Of a DNA stretch of 64,000 nucleotides, positions 7,943-16,381 are shown one piece after another. The notes under the pieces were generated by a model. That model searched no databases and was not told the origin of the DNA. It saw nothing but the letters and a program-made list of their open reading frames with translations. Location of the stretch: NCBI RefSeq assembly GCF_027620315.1, contig NZ_JAPNNL010000003.1, forward strand, positions 1-64,000, written 5' to 3'. Position 1 is the first letter of the stretch. The number at the start of each line of letters is the position of its first letter. This DNA comes from Nonomuraea corallina (GTDB taxonomy: Bacteria > Actinomycetota > Actinomycetes > Streptosporangiales > Streptosporangiaceae). Made by a program: the position numbers and the translations under genes.

Positions 7943-8150
7943 CAAGGTCGAAGTGGACCCGGCGTGCGGTGTGAAACCAATGGAGACGGCACAGATCCGT
8001 GATCCCCGTCCAGGAAACGCAGGTGCCGCCGCGCCAGCGGTCCGCCGGCTCCGCAACACGCGGCGACCCGCGCGGGGTCCCTGGACCAGGCCGATGATCT
8101 CGTCGCCGAACGCGGCGCGCGGCTCGCCCGGCGGCGGGATTTCCGGGGAG

Positions 8151-8477
8151 TCAGGACGTCGCTGTCCGGAAGTCCACGACCGCGCGCGACCGTTCGGCCC
8201 GATCGAGCGCGGCGCGCGCCCTCACCGCGCCTTCGTCGGTCAGCAGGTAGTAGTGGCGGGCACGGCGGCCTTCGGCCAGGTGCTCGGCCGGAGACTCCTC
8301 GTGGCGCTCAAGCCAACCGAACTCACGCTCCAGTCGCGCCAGGATCGGGTAGACCGTACCGGGGTGCTGCCGGGTCTTCTCGCACAGTTCCAGGCCGTAA
8401 CGGCGCTTGGCCGGATCGGACAGCAGCACGTGCAGGACGAGCATCGTGGACAAGGTCATCCGAGGGCTGCCAGCCAT
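8151..8477 (-). CDS. PadR family transcriptional regulator
   Basis: 108 aa from the ATG at 8477. The start is placed here because a reading from 8498 would begin inside an operator-like palindrome. The winged-helix signature is clear: MLVLHVLLSDPAKRRYGLELCEKTRQHPGTVYPILARLE, then a Trp-containing wing (FGWLERHEES) and RRARHYYLLTDEGA. This is the short PadR subfamily without a long C-terminal helix bundle. Such regulators commonly repress a neighbouring efflux or detoxification gene, but no such partner is adjacent here: the gene ends at the edge of the accessory segment. It is divergent from the PfkB kinase. Confidence 0.9.
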   Translation of the reverse strand: MAGSPRMTLSTMLVLHVLLSDPAKRRYGLELCEKTRQHPGTVYPILARLEREFGWLERHEESPAEHLAEGRRARHYYLLTDEGAVRARAALDRAERSRAVVDFRTATS

Positions 8478-8491
8478 GTATCGAACTCTAA

Positions 8492-8514
8492 ATATCACGT
8501 ACGGAACGTGACAT
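8492..8514. promoter_or_regulatory. PadR operator-like palindrome
   Basis: TCACGT (8495-8500) and ACGTGA (8506-8511) are perfect inverted arms around a 5-bp centre; extending outward gives ATA/ACAT ends close to the ATGT-N-ACAT pattern known for PadR proteins. It lies 15-37 bp upstream of the PadR start codon, so autorepression is likely. Inferred from position and symmetry. Confidence 0.7.
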
Positions 8515-8621
8515 CACTTCCACGGTGACATCCGTCTGGCCCGGGTATGCGTGCATGTGGCGTGTCACTCGGACCCCTTCTCCCGTTCGGGACTCGTTCG
8601 GGGTCGTGAGAAGGTGGGCGG

Positions 8622-9539
8622 GTGATCGCGGTGCTGGGTGAGTGCGTGGCCGACGCGTTCGCGGATCGGCGGGCGGGTGAGCTGACGCTGCGCGTGCTGC
8701 CGGGCGGCGGGCCGGCGAACACGGCGGCGGCGCTGGCCAGGCTCGGCACGCGGGCGAGGTTCCTGGGGCGGGTCTCGGGTGACGTGTTCGGGCAGTTGTT
8801 CCGGGAGCGGCTGGCCGGGGTGGATCTGGCGTACGCGGTCGAGGCTCGCGAGCCGAGCACGCTCGCGGTGGCCGGGCTGGACGACGGCGGCGACGCGCGC
8901 TACAGCTTCCACGCCGAGGGCACGGCCGACTGGCAGTGGACCGCGGCGGAGTTGCCCGAGCGGGCGCTCGACGGGGTGCGGTGCCTGCACACAGGGTCGC
9001 TGGCGCTGGTCAGGCCGCCGGGACGGGACGTGGTGGAGGCGTTCGCGGCGGCGGCCGCGCGGCGGGTGACGGTCTCGGTCGATCCCAACGTGCGGCCGAG
9101 CCTGGCGGCGCGGGAGGCGTACGCGGTCGAGCGGTGGTGCGCCTTCGCCGACGTGCTGCGGCTCAGTGACGAGGACCTGGACTTCCTGCGGCCCGGCGAG
9201 CCGGTGGAGCGGGTCTGCGACGAGTGGCACGCCGCGGGCGCCCGGCTGGTGGTGGTGACGAGGGGGCGTTCCGGGGCGCTGGTGTCGCTGGGCGGAGCGC
9301 GCGCCGAGGTGCCCGCGCCCGCCGTGGACGTGGTCGACACGGTGGGCGCGGGCGACGCGTTCACCGCCGGGCTGCTGCACTGGCTGGACGGGCGCGGGCT
9401 GCTCGGCGGCCGGTTAGCGGGGCTGGATCTCGCGGCGGCGCGGCAGGGCGCGGCGTTCGCGGCGCAGGTGGCGGCGCTGGCCTGCACCGTGCGGGGCGCG
9501 GACCTGCCCGCCGGGCTGAACCTGCCGCCGGACGGGTGA
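8622..9539 (+). CDS. PfkB family carbohydrate kinase (fructokinase-like)
   Basis: 305 aa with a GTG start. PfkB/ribokinase signatures are both present: the N-terminal GGGPANTAAALARLG at about residues 27-41 and the C-terminal DTVGAGDAFTAGLL near residues 239-252, with the catalytic Asp in GAGDAF. VDPNVRPSL is the usual mid-domain strand. The substrate cannot be fixed; fructose, ribose or adenosine are all possible within this fold. Mono-cistronic, divergent from padR and convergent with the NADAR gene. Confidence 0.88.
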   Translation: MIAVLGECVADAFADRRAGELTLRVLPGGGPANTAAALARLGTRARFLGRVSGDVFGQLFRERLAGVDLAYAVEAREPSTLAVAGLDDGGDARYSFHAEGTADWQWTAAELPERALDGVRCLHTGSLALVRPPGRDVVEAFAAAAARRVTVSVDPNVRPSLAAREAYAVERWCAFADVLRLSDEDLDFLRPGEPVERVCDEWHAAGARLVVVTRGRSGALVSLGGARAEVPAPAVDVVDTVGAGDAFTAGLLHWLDGRGLLGGRLAGLDLAAARQGAAFAAQVAALACTVRGADLPAGLNLPPDG

Positions 9540-9568
9540 GACCTCACGCCTCATGAGACGCGAGCGGG

Positions 9569-10135
9569 TCAGCGGGAGCGCGTCAGGGTGTCTCGGACGT
9601 CCATGAGGGCGAAGCCGAGCAGGTTGAGGCCGCGCCAGGTGGCGGGTGAGGCCGCGTCGGGGTCGTCGGCGGCCAGGCCGATGCCCCAGACCGGGTCCAG
9701 CGGGCTGGCCTCGACCAGCACCCGTCCGCCGGTGCCCAGCAGGAACTCCTTCAGGTCGGCGTGCTGCCCGAACTTGGCGACGTTGCCCCGGACCACGATG
9801 TCGTAGCGGTGGGCGGCCCAGGTCTCCTCGTCGAAGCCGCCGACGGAGCGGCCGAGCTTCTTCGCCTCGCCCGGGTGGGCCGCGGCCAGGATCTTCTCGG
9901 CCGCCGCCTCGTCGCCGAACAGCAGCGCCTTGTGCGCCATCATGTAGTGCTCGGCCGAGCGGTAGTGACGCCCGTCCTCGGTGAACTCGGCCGGCCACCA
10001 CTGGCTGAGGCAGCCCTGGCCCGGGCTGCCGTCGCGGGCGGGCCGGTGACCCCAGAAGAAGAGGTAGCGCAGCGGCCGCCCGGCCAGTTCGGCGGCGACG
10101 GCCTCGGGAACCGACCGGGGAAGCGTCTCGGACAT
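9569..10135 (-). CDS. NADAR family protein (YbiA-like N-glycosidase)
   Basis: 188 aa. The NADAR features are clear: FFWGH near the N-terminus, SQWWPAEF, then YRSAEHYMMAHKALLFGD, and later NVAKFGQH, LLGTGGRVLVEASPLDPVWGIGL and NLLGFALMDVR. Members cleave N-glycosidic bonds in riboflavin intermediates (YbiA/RibX type), and some remove ADP-ribose from modified DNA or nucleic acid. Full length for the short form. It stands alone here with no DarT/DarG partner and no riboflavin genes, so a housekeeping repair role is more likely than a toxin-antitoxin one. Confidence 0.88.
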   Translation of the reverse strand: MSETLPRSVPEAVAAELAGRPLRYLFFWGHRPARDGSPGQGCLSQWWPAEFTEDGRHYRSAEHYMMAHKALLFGDEAAAEKILAAAHPGEAKKLGRSVGGFDEETWAAHRYDIVVRGNVAKFGQHADLKEFLLGTGGRVLVEASPLDPVWGIGLAADDPDAASPATWRGLNLLGFALMDVRDTLTRSR

Positions 10136-10241
10136 GACCTCACTGTGTCACATCGCCCGTTGTGAACGCCCGGGCGGTGAGAGCCGGTTTGCCGTGGGGC
10201 AGGTCGGGCATGCGGTGGGCAAGCGAAGGATGGGGGTTGCG

Positions 10242-10670
10242 ATGGCCGAGTACGAGGCGACGTGCGGCATGCCTGCCGACAGTGTGGTGGTGTTCGGGGT
10301 CGCGTCCGATCTGACGCTGGTGAACAGGTGGTTGCCGCACGGCCTGTGGGTGCGCGGAAGCGGGCCTGACAGGGTGGAGGCCGGCGGCGAGGTGGTGCCG
10401 GGGGACGGCGTGCACGAGGGTCTGTTCCGGGTCCAGGACGACCAGCTGAGAGTGGAGTGGGGCGGTCGTGACCATCCCGAGTACGCGGGCTGGCTGCAGG
10501 TGGCCGACTCCGCCAGCGGCACGAGCGAGGTGACGGTGCACATCTCTCTCCTGGACGAGCCCGAGGAGGAGTCGTCGCCCGAGCGCGCCGCCCAGGTGCG
10601 CGGCATGCTCGACGAGTCGCTGTCGCGGCTGCGGGACGAGGTGGGCGACCGCCTGACGAACTCGGGCTGA
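10242..10670 (+). CDS. SRPBCC-like small cytosolic protein
   Basis: 142 aa from the ATG at 10242, with AAGGATGGGGG just upstream as a plausible ribosome site; a longer reading from 10134 would overlap the NADAR start and has no family support. The pattern of an N-terminal strand, a helix containing VVFGVASDLTLVNRWLP, alternating strands and a long C-terminal helix (ERAAQVRGMLDESLSRLRDEV) fits the SRPBCC/START-like fold of actinobacterial proteins. No catalytic residues recognised. It ends 3 bp before mrpA, so it may be the first gene of the antiporter operon. Confidence 0.55.
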   Translation: MAEYEATCGMPADSVVVFGVASDLTLVNRWLPHGLWVRGSGPDRVEAGGEVVPGDGVHEGLFRVQDDQLRVEWGGRDHPEYAGWLQVADSASGTSEVTVHISLLDEPEEESSPERAAQVRGMLDESLSRLRDEVGDRLTNSG

Positions 10671-10673
10671 TGG

Positions 10674-13409
10674 ATGGAGCCGCTGCTCATCCTGCACGCG
10701 GCGGCCGCGCTCCTCGCCCCCTGGCTGGTCCGCCGGTACGGGCGGGGTGCGATGCTGCTGCTCGCGGCGGCTCCCGCGGCCGGGTTCTGTTACGCCCTGG
10801 TGGGCCCTGAGCCGTCGGCCCGCCCGTGGGCTCCCGCGCTCGGGCTGACGCTGGCGTTCCGCGCCGACGAGGTCAGTCTGCTGATGATGGCGCTGGTGAC
10901 CGGCATCGGCGCCCTGGTCATGGTCTACAGCGCGCGCTACTTCAGCTCCGGCGAGCCCGGGCTGGGACGGTACGGCGCGATCATGATGGCGTTCGCCGGG
11001 TCCATGCTGGGCCTGGTCACGGCCGACGACCTGCTGCTGCTGTACGTGTTCTGGGAGCTGACGACGGTCTTCTCGTACCTGCTGATCGGCCATCACCCGG
11101 AGAACCGGGCGAGCAGGCGGGCCGGCATGCAGGCGCTGGTCGTCACCACGCTGGGCGGGCTGGCGATGCTGGCCGGGTTCGTGATGATCGGGCTGGCGGC
11201 GGGCACGTACCGCATCTCGGCGATCCTCGCCGACCCGCCGCAGGTCGCGCCGGTGGCGCTGGTGCTGGTGCTGGTGGGGGCGCTGGCCAAGTCGGCGATC
11301 TTCCCGTTCAGCGCGTGGCTGCCGGCGGCGATGGCCGCGCCCACGCCGGTGTCGGCGTACCTGCACGCGGCCGCGATGGTCAAGGCGGGCGTCTACCTGC
11401 TGGCGCTGCTGGGGCCCGCGTTCGGGGACGTGACGGCGTGGCGGGCGGTCGCGGTGCCGCTGGGCGCGCTGACGATGCTGCTGGGCGGCTGGCGGGCGCT
11501 GCGGGAGACGGACCTGAAGAAGCTGCTGGCGTACGGCACGGTCGGCCAGCTCGGCTTCCTGATCGTGCTGTTCGGGGCGGGCACCGGCGCGACCGCGCTC
11601 GCCGGGGTGGCGATGCTGCTCGCGCACGCGCTGTTCAAGGCGTCGCTCTTCCTGGTCGTGGGGGTGGTGGACCGGGCGGCGGGCAGGCGGGACCTGCGCG
11701 GGCTGAGCGGGCTGGGCCGCTCGATGCGGTGGACGTGCGGGGCGGCGGTGCTGGCCGGGGCGTCGATGGCGGGGCTGCCGCCGCTGGCGGGGTTCGTGGC
11801 CAAGGAGGCGGCGCTGGGGGCGCTGCTGGACGACCCGCTGGTGCTGGGGGCGGTGGTGGCCGGGTCCGCGCTGACCGTCGCGTACACGCTGCGGTTCCTG
11901 TGGGGGGCGTTCGCCGCGAAGCCGGGCCGCAGGGCGACGCGGGTGAAGCGGCCGGCGGCGCTCATGGTGGCGCCCGCCGCGCTGCTGGCCGGGCTGGGGC
12001 TGGTGCTGGCGCCGCTGGCCGGCTGGTACGAGACGGCGATGGCTGTCTACTCGGACGCCTTCCCCGACCAGGGGCACGCCACGCACCTGGCGATCTGGAG
12101 CGGGGTCGGGCCGCCGCTGCTGCTGTCGCTGCTGTCGCTGGCCGTCGGCGGGGTGCTGTTCCTGGCGCGCGAGCCGGTGGCGCGGCTGGGGGCGGCGCTG
12201 CACGTCACCGACACGGGCGTGGCCTTCTGGCACGCGCTGCGCCGCACGGACCTGGGCGCGCTGCAGGTCACCGGGGTCATCCAGCGCGGCTCGGTGCCCG
12301 ACTACGTGCTGCTCACGCTCGTGTCGCTGGCCGGCGTCGGGACGCTCGCGCTGTCGTACGGGCCGCCGCTCTCACTGGACACGCCGGTGACGTGGTGGCA
12401 GCGGGGCGAGCAGCCGCTGCTCGCCGTCCTGATCGCGGTGGCGGTCGTGCTCGCCCTGCGCGCCCGCAGCTACCTGCTGCTGGCCCTGTCCGTCGGCATG
12501 ACCGGGTACGGGGTCGCGCTGCTGTTCCTCGCCCACGGCTCCCCCGACCTGGCGCTGACCCAGTTCCTCGCCGAGACGCTCAGCCTGGTCATGTTCGTGC
12601 TGGTGCTGCGGCGGGTGTCGAACCCGCCGGTGGAGGCCCGGCTGCCGCTGGCGCTCCGGCTCGGCATCGGCCTGGTCATCGGCGCGGTGGTGGTCGTCGC
12701 GGGCGTCCTGGCGATGGACGCCCGGCAGACGCAGCCGGTCGGGGACCTCATGGCCGGGGCGGCGGAGCGGGCCGGGGCGGGCAACATCGTCAGCGCCCTG
12801 CTGCTGGACATCCGGGCCTGGGACACGATGGGCGAGAGCACCGTGATCGTGGTGCTCACGCTCGGCGTCACCAGCCTGATCTACCTGCGCCGCACCTCGT
12901 ACGCGATCGGCAGGAGGCCCTCGCGGCCGCGTCCCGGCCGGCCGTGGCTGGCGTCGGCGCTGCCGGAAGGGGATCGGGCGCTGGCCTTCGAGGTGGCCGC
13001 CCGGCTGACCTTCCACACGGTGCTGGTGCTCTCGGTGTTCCTGCTGTTCGTCGGGCACAGCCAGGTCGGCGGCGGGTTCTCGGGCGGGATCGTGGCGGGG
13101 CTGGCCATCACGGTCCGTTATCTGGCGGGCGGGCGGGACGAGCTGGCCCGGGCGGTGCCGATGCACCCCGGCGTGCTGCTCGGGGTGGGGCTCACCCTGT
13201 CGATCGGGACGGCGCTGGTCGGGCTGGCGTTCGGCGGGGAGGCGCTGAGCATGCTGGCCGCCGACGTGACGGTGCCGCTGGTCGGCACCGTGCACCTGTC
13301 CACGGTGCTCCTGTTCGATCTGGGGATCTATCTGACGGTGGTGGGAATGGTGCAGGACGTGTTGCGGGCGCTGGGGGCGGAGTTGGACGAGCAGATCGAG
13401 GCGTCATGA
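10674..13409 (+). CDS. mrpA: Mrp Na+(K+)/H+ antiporter subunit A with fused subunit B domain
   Basis: 911 aa polytopic membrane protein. Residues about 1-500 are the NADH dehydrogenase subunit 5-like proton channel (VFWELTTVFSYLLIGHH, AKSAIFPFSAWLPAAMAAPTPVSAYLHAAAMVKAGVYL, LAYGTVGQLGFL). This is followed by a DUF4040-like stretch (HGSPDLALTQFLAETLSLVMFVLVLRR as the conserved core). The last 150 residues form an MrpB domain (FVGHSQVGGGFSGGIVAGLAI, HLSTVLLFDLGIYLTVVGMV). The A-B fusion is common in actinobacteria and explains why no separate mrpB is present. Works with C-G as one complex exporting cations in exchange for protons. Overlaps mrpC by ATGA. Confidence 0.93.
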   Translation: MEPLLILHAAAALLAPWLVRRYGRGAMLLLAAAPAAGFCYALVGPEPSARPWAPALGLTLAFRADEVSLLMMALVTGIGALVMVYSARYFSSGEPGLGRYGAIMMAFAGSMLGLVTADDLLLLYVFWELTTVFSYLLIGHHPENRASRRAGMQALVVTTLGGLAMLAGFVMIGLAAGTYRISAILADPPQVAPVALVLVLVGALAKSAIFPFSAWLPAAMAAPTPVSAYLHAAAMVKAGVYLLALLGPAFGDVTAWRAVAVPLGALTMLLGGWRALRETDLKKLLAYGTVGQLGFLIVLFGAGTGATALAGVAMLLAHALFKASLFLVVGVVDRAAGRRDLRGLSGLGRSMRWTCGAAVLAGASMAGLPPLAGFVAKEAALGALLDDPLVLGAVVAGSALTVAYTLRFLWGAFAAKPGRRATRVKRPAALMVAPAALLAGLGLVLAPLAGWYETAMAVYSDAFPDQGHATHLAIWSGVGPPLLLSLLSLAVGGVLFLAREPVARLGAALHVTDTGVAFWHALRRTDLGALQVTGVIQRGSVPDYVLLTLVSLAGVGTLALSYGPPLSLDTPVTWWQRGEQPLLAVLIAVAVVLALRARSYLLLALSVGMTGYGVALLFLAHGSPDLALTQFLAETLSLVMFVLVLRRVSNPPVEARLPLALRLGIGLVIGAVVVVAGVLAMDARQTQPVGDLMAGAAERAGAGNIVSALLLDIRAWDTMGESTVIVVLTLGVTSLIYLRRTSYAIGRRPSRPRPGRPWLASALPEGDRALAFEVAARLTFHTVLVLSVFLLFVGHSQVGGGFSGGIVAGLAITVRYLAGGRDELARAVPMHPGVLLGVGLTLSIGTALVGLAFGGEALSMLAADVTVPLVGTVHLSTVLLFDLGIYLTVVGMVQDVLRALGAELDEQIEAS

Positions 13410-14005
13410 CGATCTCCCTGGTGCCGCTGCTCGTGTGCGGCCTGCTCGTCGCCGCCGGGGTGACGCTGCTGCTGGAACGGAGCCTGGTCCGGGTGCTGGC
13501 GGGCGTGATCCTGCTCGGCAACGGGGTCAACCTGCTGATCGTCACCGTCGGCGGCGACGCCGGCGCCCCGCCGCTGCTCGGCCGGTCCGACCCGGACCGG
13601 ATGGCCGACCCGCTCCCCCAGGCCATGGTGCTGACCGCGATCGTCATCACGCTCGCCGTCACGGCGTTCCTGCTGGCCATGGTGCACCGGGCCTGGCAGC
13701 TGCGCGACTCCGACGAGGTGAGCGACGACACCGAGGACCGCTGGGTGCGGCTGCGCGCCCGGCGCGGCCAGCTCGGCGAGCGGGTGCGGGCCCGGCAGGC
13801 GGAGTACGACCTGCTGGTCGCCGAGCAGCGGGCCGAGCTGCACGTGGAGCCGACCAAGGGCGAGCGGCTGGCCCATCGGCGGACCGATCGCAGGAAGCTC
13901 AAGCACCGCCAGCGTGAGGCGCGCAGGCAGATGCGCCGGGCCATCAGGGCCGAGCGGGAGCGTCAGGCTCTCGCGCTCGACCCCGAGTTGGAGGGCGACG
14001 ACTAG
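13406..14005 (+). CDS. mrpC: Mrp antiporter subunit C with long charged tail
   Basis: 199 aa. Residues 1-about 108 are the normal MrpC/NuoK-like unit with three membrane helices (VRVLAGVILLGNGVNLLIV; DPLPQAMVLTAIVITLAVTAFLLAM). After that comes an unusual extension of about 85 residues, very rich in Arg, Glu and Gln (RLRARRGQLGERVRARQAEY, then KHRQREARRQMRRAIRAERE), likely a cytoplasmic coiled coil. Typical MrpC proteins are 110-125 aa. The extension could dock another Mrp subunit or the membrane surface; this is inference. Coupled at both ends (ATGA with mrpA, 1-bp overlap with mrpD). Confidence 0.92.
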   Translation: MTISLVPLLVCGLLVAAGVTLLLERSLVRVLAGVILLGNGVNLLIVTVGGDAGAPPLLGRSDPDRMADPLPQAMVLTAIVITLAVTAFLLAMVHRAWQLRDSDEVSDDTEDRWVRLRARRGQLGERVRARQAEYDLLVAEQRAELHVEPTKGERLAHRRTDRRKLKHRQREARRQMRRAIRAERERQALALDPELEGDD

Positions 14006-15537
14006 TGGAGGCGTTGATCCCGCTCCCGGTGCTGCTCCCGCTGCTGGCCGCGGGCGTCAAGCTGGCCATCGGCGCGCGGCTGCGGCGGGTGCAGGGGGCG
14101 ATCAGCATCACCACGCTGGCCGTGAACCTGGTGGTGTCGGCGGTGCTGCTCGTCCAGGTGGACACGCACGGCCCGATGGTCGCGCGGATCGGCGGCTGGG
14201 AGGCGCCGATCGGGATCACGCTGGTCGCCGACCGGCTGTCCGCGCTCATGCTGGTGACCTCGTCGGCGGTGACGCTGTGCGTGATGGTGTACTCGGTGGT
14301 CAGCGCCTACGACCGGCAGGAGGACGTCGCCCCGATGGCGATCTTCCACCCGGCGTTCCTGGTGATGCTGGCCGGGGTGGCAAACGCGTTCCTGACCGGT
14401 GACCTGTTCAACCTGTTCGTGGCGTTCGAGATGCTGCTGAGCGGCTCGTACGTGCTGCTCACGTTCGGCGGCACCCCGTCCAGGATCCGGGCCGGGGCGA
14501 CGTACACGGTCATGGCGCTGATGTCCTCGATGCTGTTCCTGATCGCGCTGGCGGTCGTGTACGCGGCCACGGGGACGCTCTCGATGGCCCAGCTCGCCGA
14601 ACGGTTCGCGGACCTGACGCCGCAGGTGAAGCTGCTGGTGGAGCTGTTGCTGCTGCTCGCGTTCGCGATCAAGGCGGCGATCTTCCCGGTGTCGGGCTGG
14701 CTGCCGGACTCGTATCCGACGGCGCCCGCGCCGGCGACGGCGGTGTTCGCCGGGCTGCTCACGAAGGTCGGCGTGTACGCGATCTTCCGGCTGGAGGCGC
14801 TGCTGTTCCCCGGCGGGCCGGTGGGGACGCTGCTGCTGTGGGCGGCGCTGGCCACGCTGGTGCTGGGCGTGCTGGGCGCGGTGGCGCAGGCCGACATCAA
14901 GCGGATGCTGTCGTTCACGCTGGTCAGCCATGTCGGCTACATGGTGATGGGCGTCGGGCTGGCGACCGTGGCGGGGCTGGCGGGCGCCGTCTTCTACGCG
15001 GTGCACCACATGACCGTGCAGACCAGCCTGTTCCTGGTGGCCGGGCTGATCGAGCGGCGCACGGGCACCACGTCGATCAACCGGCTGGGCGGGATGATGC
15101 GCGGCGCGCCGCTGCTGTCGCTGCTGTTCTTCGTGCCCGCGATGAACCTGTCGGGCATCCCGCCGATGTCGGGGTTCCTGGGCAAGCTGGCGCTGGTCCA
15201 GGCGGGGCTGGAGGTGGGCGGGGTGCTCCCGGTCGCGCTGGTCACGGCCGCGCTGGTGACGAGCCTGCTCACGCTGTACGCGGTGGCGAAGGTGTGGGGG
15301 AAGGCGTTCTGGCGGGAGACCCGGGCCGACAGCGAGGGCCGGCAGGACGCCGGGGAGGAGCAGGTGGAGCGCAGCGCGGTGACGATCCCGGGGCTGTACG
15401 GGCCCACGGCGGCGCTGGTGGTGCTGGGGCTGGCCTACACGGTGCTGGCCGGGCCGCTGTCGTCGCTGACCGAGCGGGCGGCGGGCGAGCTGCTGGCGCG
15501 CCAGCCGTACATCACGGCCGTGCTGGGGCCGCGATGA
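14005..15537 (+). CDS. mrpD: Mrp antiporter subunit D
   Basis: 510 aa, GTG start sharing one base with the mrpC stop. NuoM/NuoN-like proton-channel subunit with about 13-14 membrane helices. Landmarks are LFNLFVAFEMLLSGSYVLL (the conserved Glu in FE), AIKAAIFPVSGWLPDSYPTA (Lys and the W-L-P loop), LTKVGVYAIFR, QADIKRMLSFTLVSHVGYM and GIPPMSGFLGKL. Together with MrpA it forms the ion path of the complex. Length is normal. The hydrophilic insertion RADSEGRQDAGEEQVERS near the C-terminus is typical of variable loops. Confidence 0.94.
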   Translation: MEALIPLPVLLPLLAAGVKLAIGARLRRVQGAISITTLAVNLVVSAVLLVQVDTHGPMVARIGGWEAPIGITLVADRLSALMLVTSSAVTLCVMVYSVVSAYDRQEDVAPMAIFHPAFLVMLAGVANAFLTGDLFNLFVAFEMLLSGSYVLLTFGGTPSRIRAGATYTVMALMSSMLFLIALAVVYAATGTLSMAQLAERFADLTPQVKLLVELLLLLAFAIKAAIFPVSGWLPDSYPTAPAPATAVFAGLLTKVGVYAIFRLEALLFPGGPVGTLLLWAALATLVLGVLGAVAQADIKRMLSFTLVSHVGYMVMGVGLATVAGLAGAVFYAVHHMTVQTSLFLVAGLIERRTGTTSINRLGGMMRGAPLLSLLFFVPAMNLSGIPPMSGFLGKLALVQAGLEVGGVLPVALVTAALVTSLLTLYAVAKVWGKAFWRETRADSEGRQDAGEEQVERSAVTIPGLYGPTAALVVLGLAYTVLAGPLSSLTERAAGELLARQPYITAVLGPR

Positions 15538-16124
15538 CGGCGAAACGGGAGACGGAGCGGGAGGCGCGGCGGGAGGCGGAGCGCGACTGGCTGGTGCCGC
15601 GGCCGTTCGGCCGCCCGGTGCCGCTGGCGCTGGTCGGCTGGCTGGCGCTGATCTGGGTGATGCTCTGGGGCGAGCTGTCGTTCGGCACCGTGCTGGGCGG
15701 GCTGGCCACGGGGGCGGTGGTCACGTTCCTGCTGCCGCTGCCGGCCCTCGATCCCGGCATCCGGTTCCGGCCGCTGCCGTTCGTGCGGTTCCTGGCCTGG
15801 TTCCTGCTGGACCTGGTGATGTCGACGGCGCGGGTGGTGTTCTGGGTGCTGCGGTCGGGGTCGCCGCCGACGGCGATCGTCTCGGCGCCGCTGCGCACCT
15901 CGTCCGAGGCGATGACTGTGATGATCATGGTGGCGGTGACGACGGTGCCGGGCAGCGTCGTCCTGGCGGCGGACCGGGAGCGGGGACGCCTGACGATCCA
16001 CGTGCTCGGCCGCAGCGGCACCGACGCGGAGGTGGCCGAGGTGACCCGGCTGGAGGTGGCCGCGCTGGAGAGGCGGATCGTGAGCGCGTTCGGCACCGGT
16101 GACGATCGGAAGGAGCTGAAATGA
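15534..16124 (+). CDS. mrpE: Mrp antiporter subunit E
   Basis: 196 aa, ATGA-coupled to mrpD. A charged N-terminus of about 20 residues (KRETEREARREAERDW) precedes two or three membrane helices and the conserved cytoplasmic domain: TIVSAPLRTSSEA-type segment (AIVSAPLRTSSEAMTVMIMV), TVPGSVVL and the H-V-L-G element (IHVLGRSG). Needed for assembly of Mrp complexes. Followed by ATGA-coupled mrpF. Confidence 0.92.
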   Translation: MTAKRETEREARREAERDWLVPRPFGRPVPLALVGWLALIWVMLWGELSFGTVLGGLATGAVVTFLLPLPALDPGIRFRPLPFVRFLAWFLLDLVMSTARVVFWVLRSGSPPTAIVSAPLRTSSEAMTVMIMVAVTTVPGSVVLAADRERGRLTIHVLGRSGTDAEVAEVTRLEVAALERRIVSAFGTGDDRKELK

Positions 16125-16381
16125 CCACGGTGTACGCGGTGACGCTGGCGCTGCTCGGCCTCGGCGCGGTGGCGGCGCTCTACCGGCTGGGGCGGGGGCC
16201 GACCACGCTGGACCGGGCGGTGTCGGTGGACGTGATCACGTCGCTGGCGATGTGCGGGGCGGGCGCCTACGCGGCCGTCTACGGTGACTACTCCGACGTG
16301 CCCGTCCTGCTGGTGCTGTCGCTGCTCGGGTTCGTCGGGACCGTGTCGCTGGCCCGGTACTTCCCGGAGGGCGGGCAGTGA
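16121..16381 (+). CDS. mrpF: Mrp antiporter subunit F
   Basis: 86 aa, three membrane helices. The conserved RLGRGPTTLDRAVSVDVI loop after the first helix contains the Asp-Arg and Asp residues typical of MrpF. Length matches the family. Overlaps mrpE and mrpG by ATGA/GTGA type overlaps, so all subunits are made from one transcript. Confidence 0.92.
   Translation: MTTVYAVTLALLGLGAVAALYRLGRGPTTLDRAVSVDVITSLAMCGAGAYAAVYGDYSDVPVLLVLSLLGFVGTVSLARYFPEGGQ

Noticed and set aside
3239-8150. Prophage or integrative element
   Set aside because: No integrase, att-like repeat, tRNA or phage structural gene is present; the segment is accessory but of unknown transfer route.
9569-10135. NADAR gene as part of a DarTG-like toxin-antitoxin pair
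   Set aside because: No ADP-ribosyltransferase gene lies next to it.
10140-12233. A 697-codon open frame on the minus strand opposite mrpA
   Set aside because: Its product is a run of Arg, Gln, His and Pro with no motif, the usual shadow of a hydrophobic G+C-rich gene. The plus strand encodes a clear MrpA.
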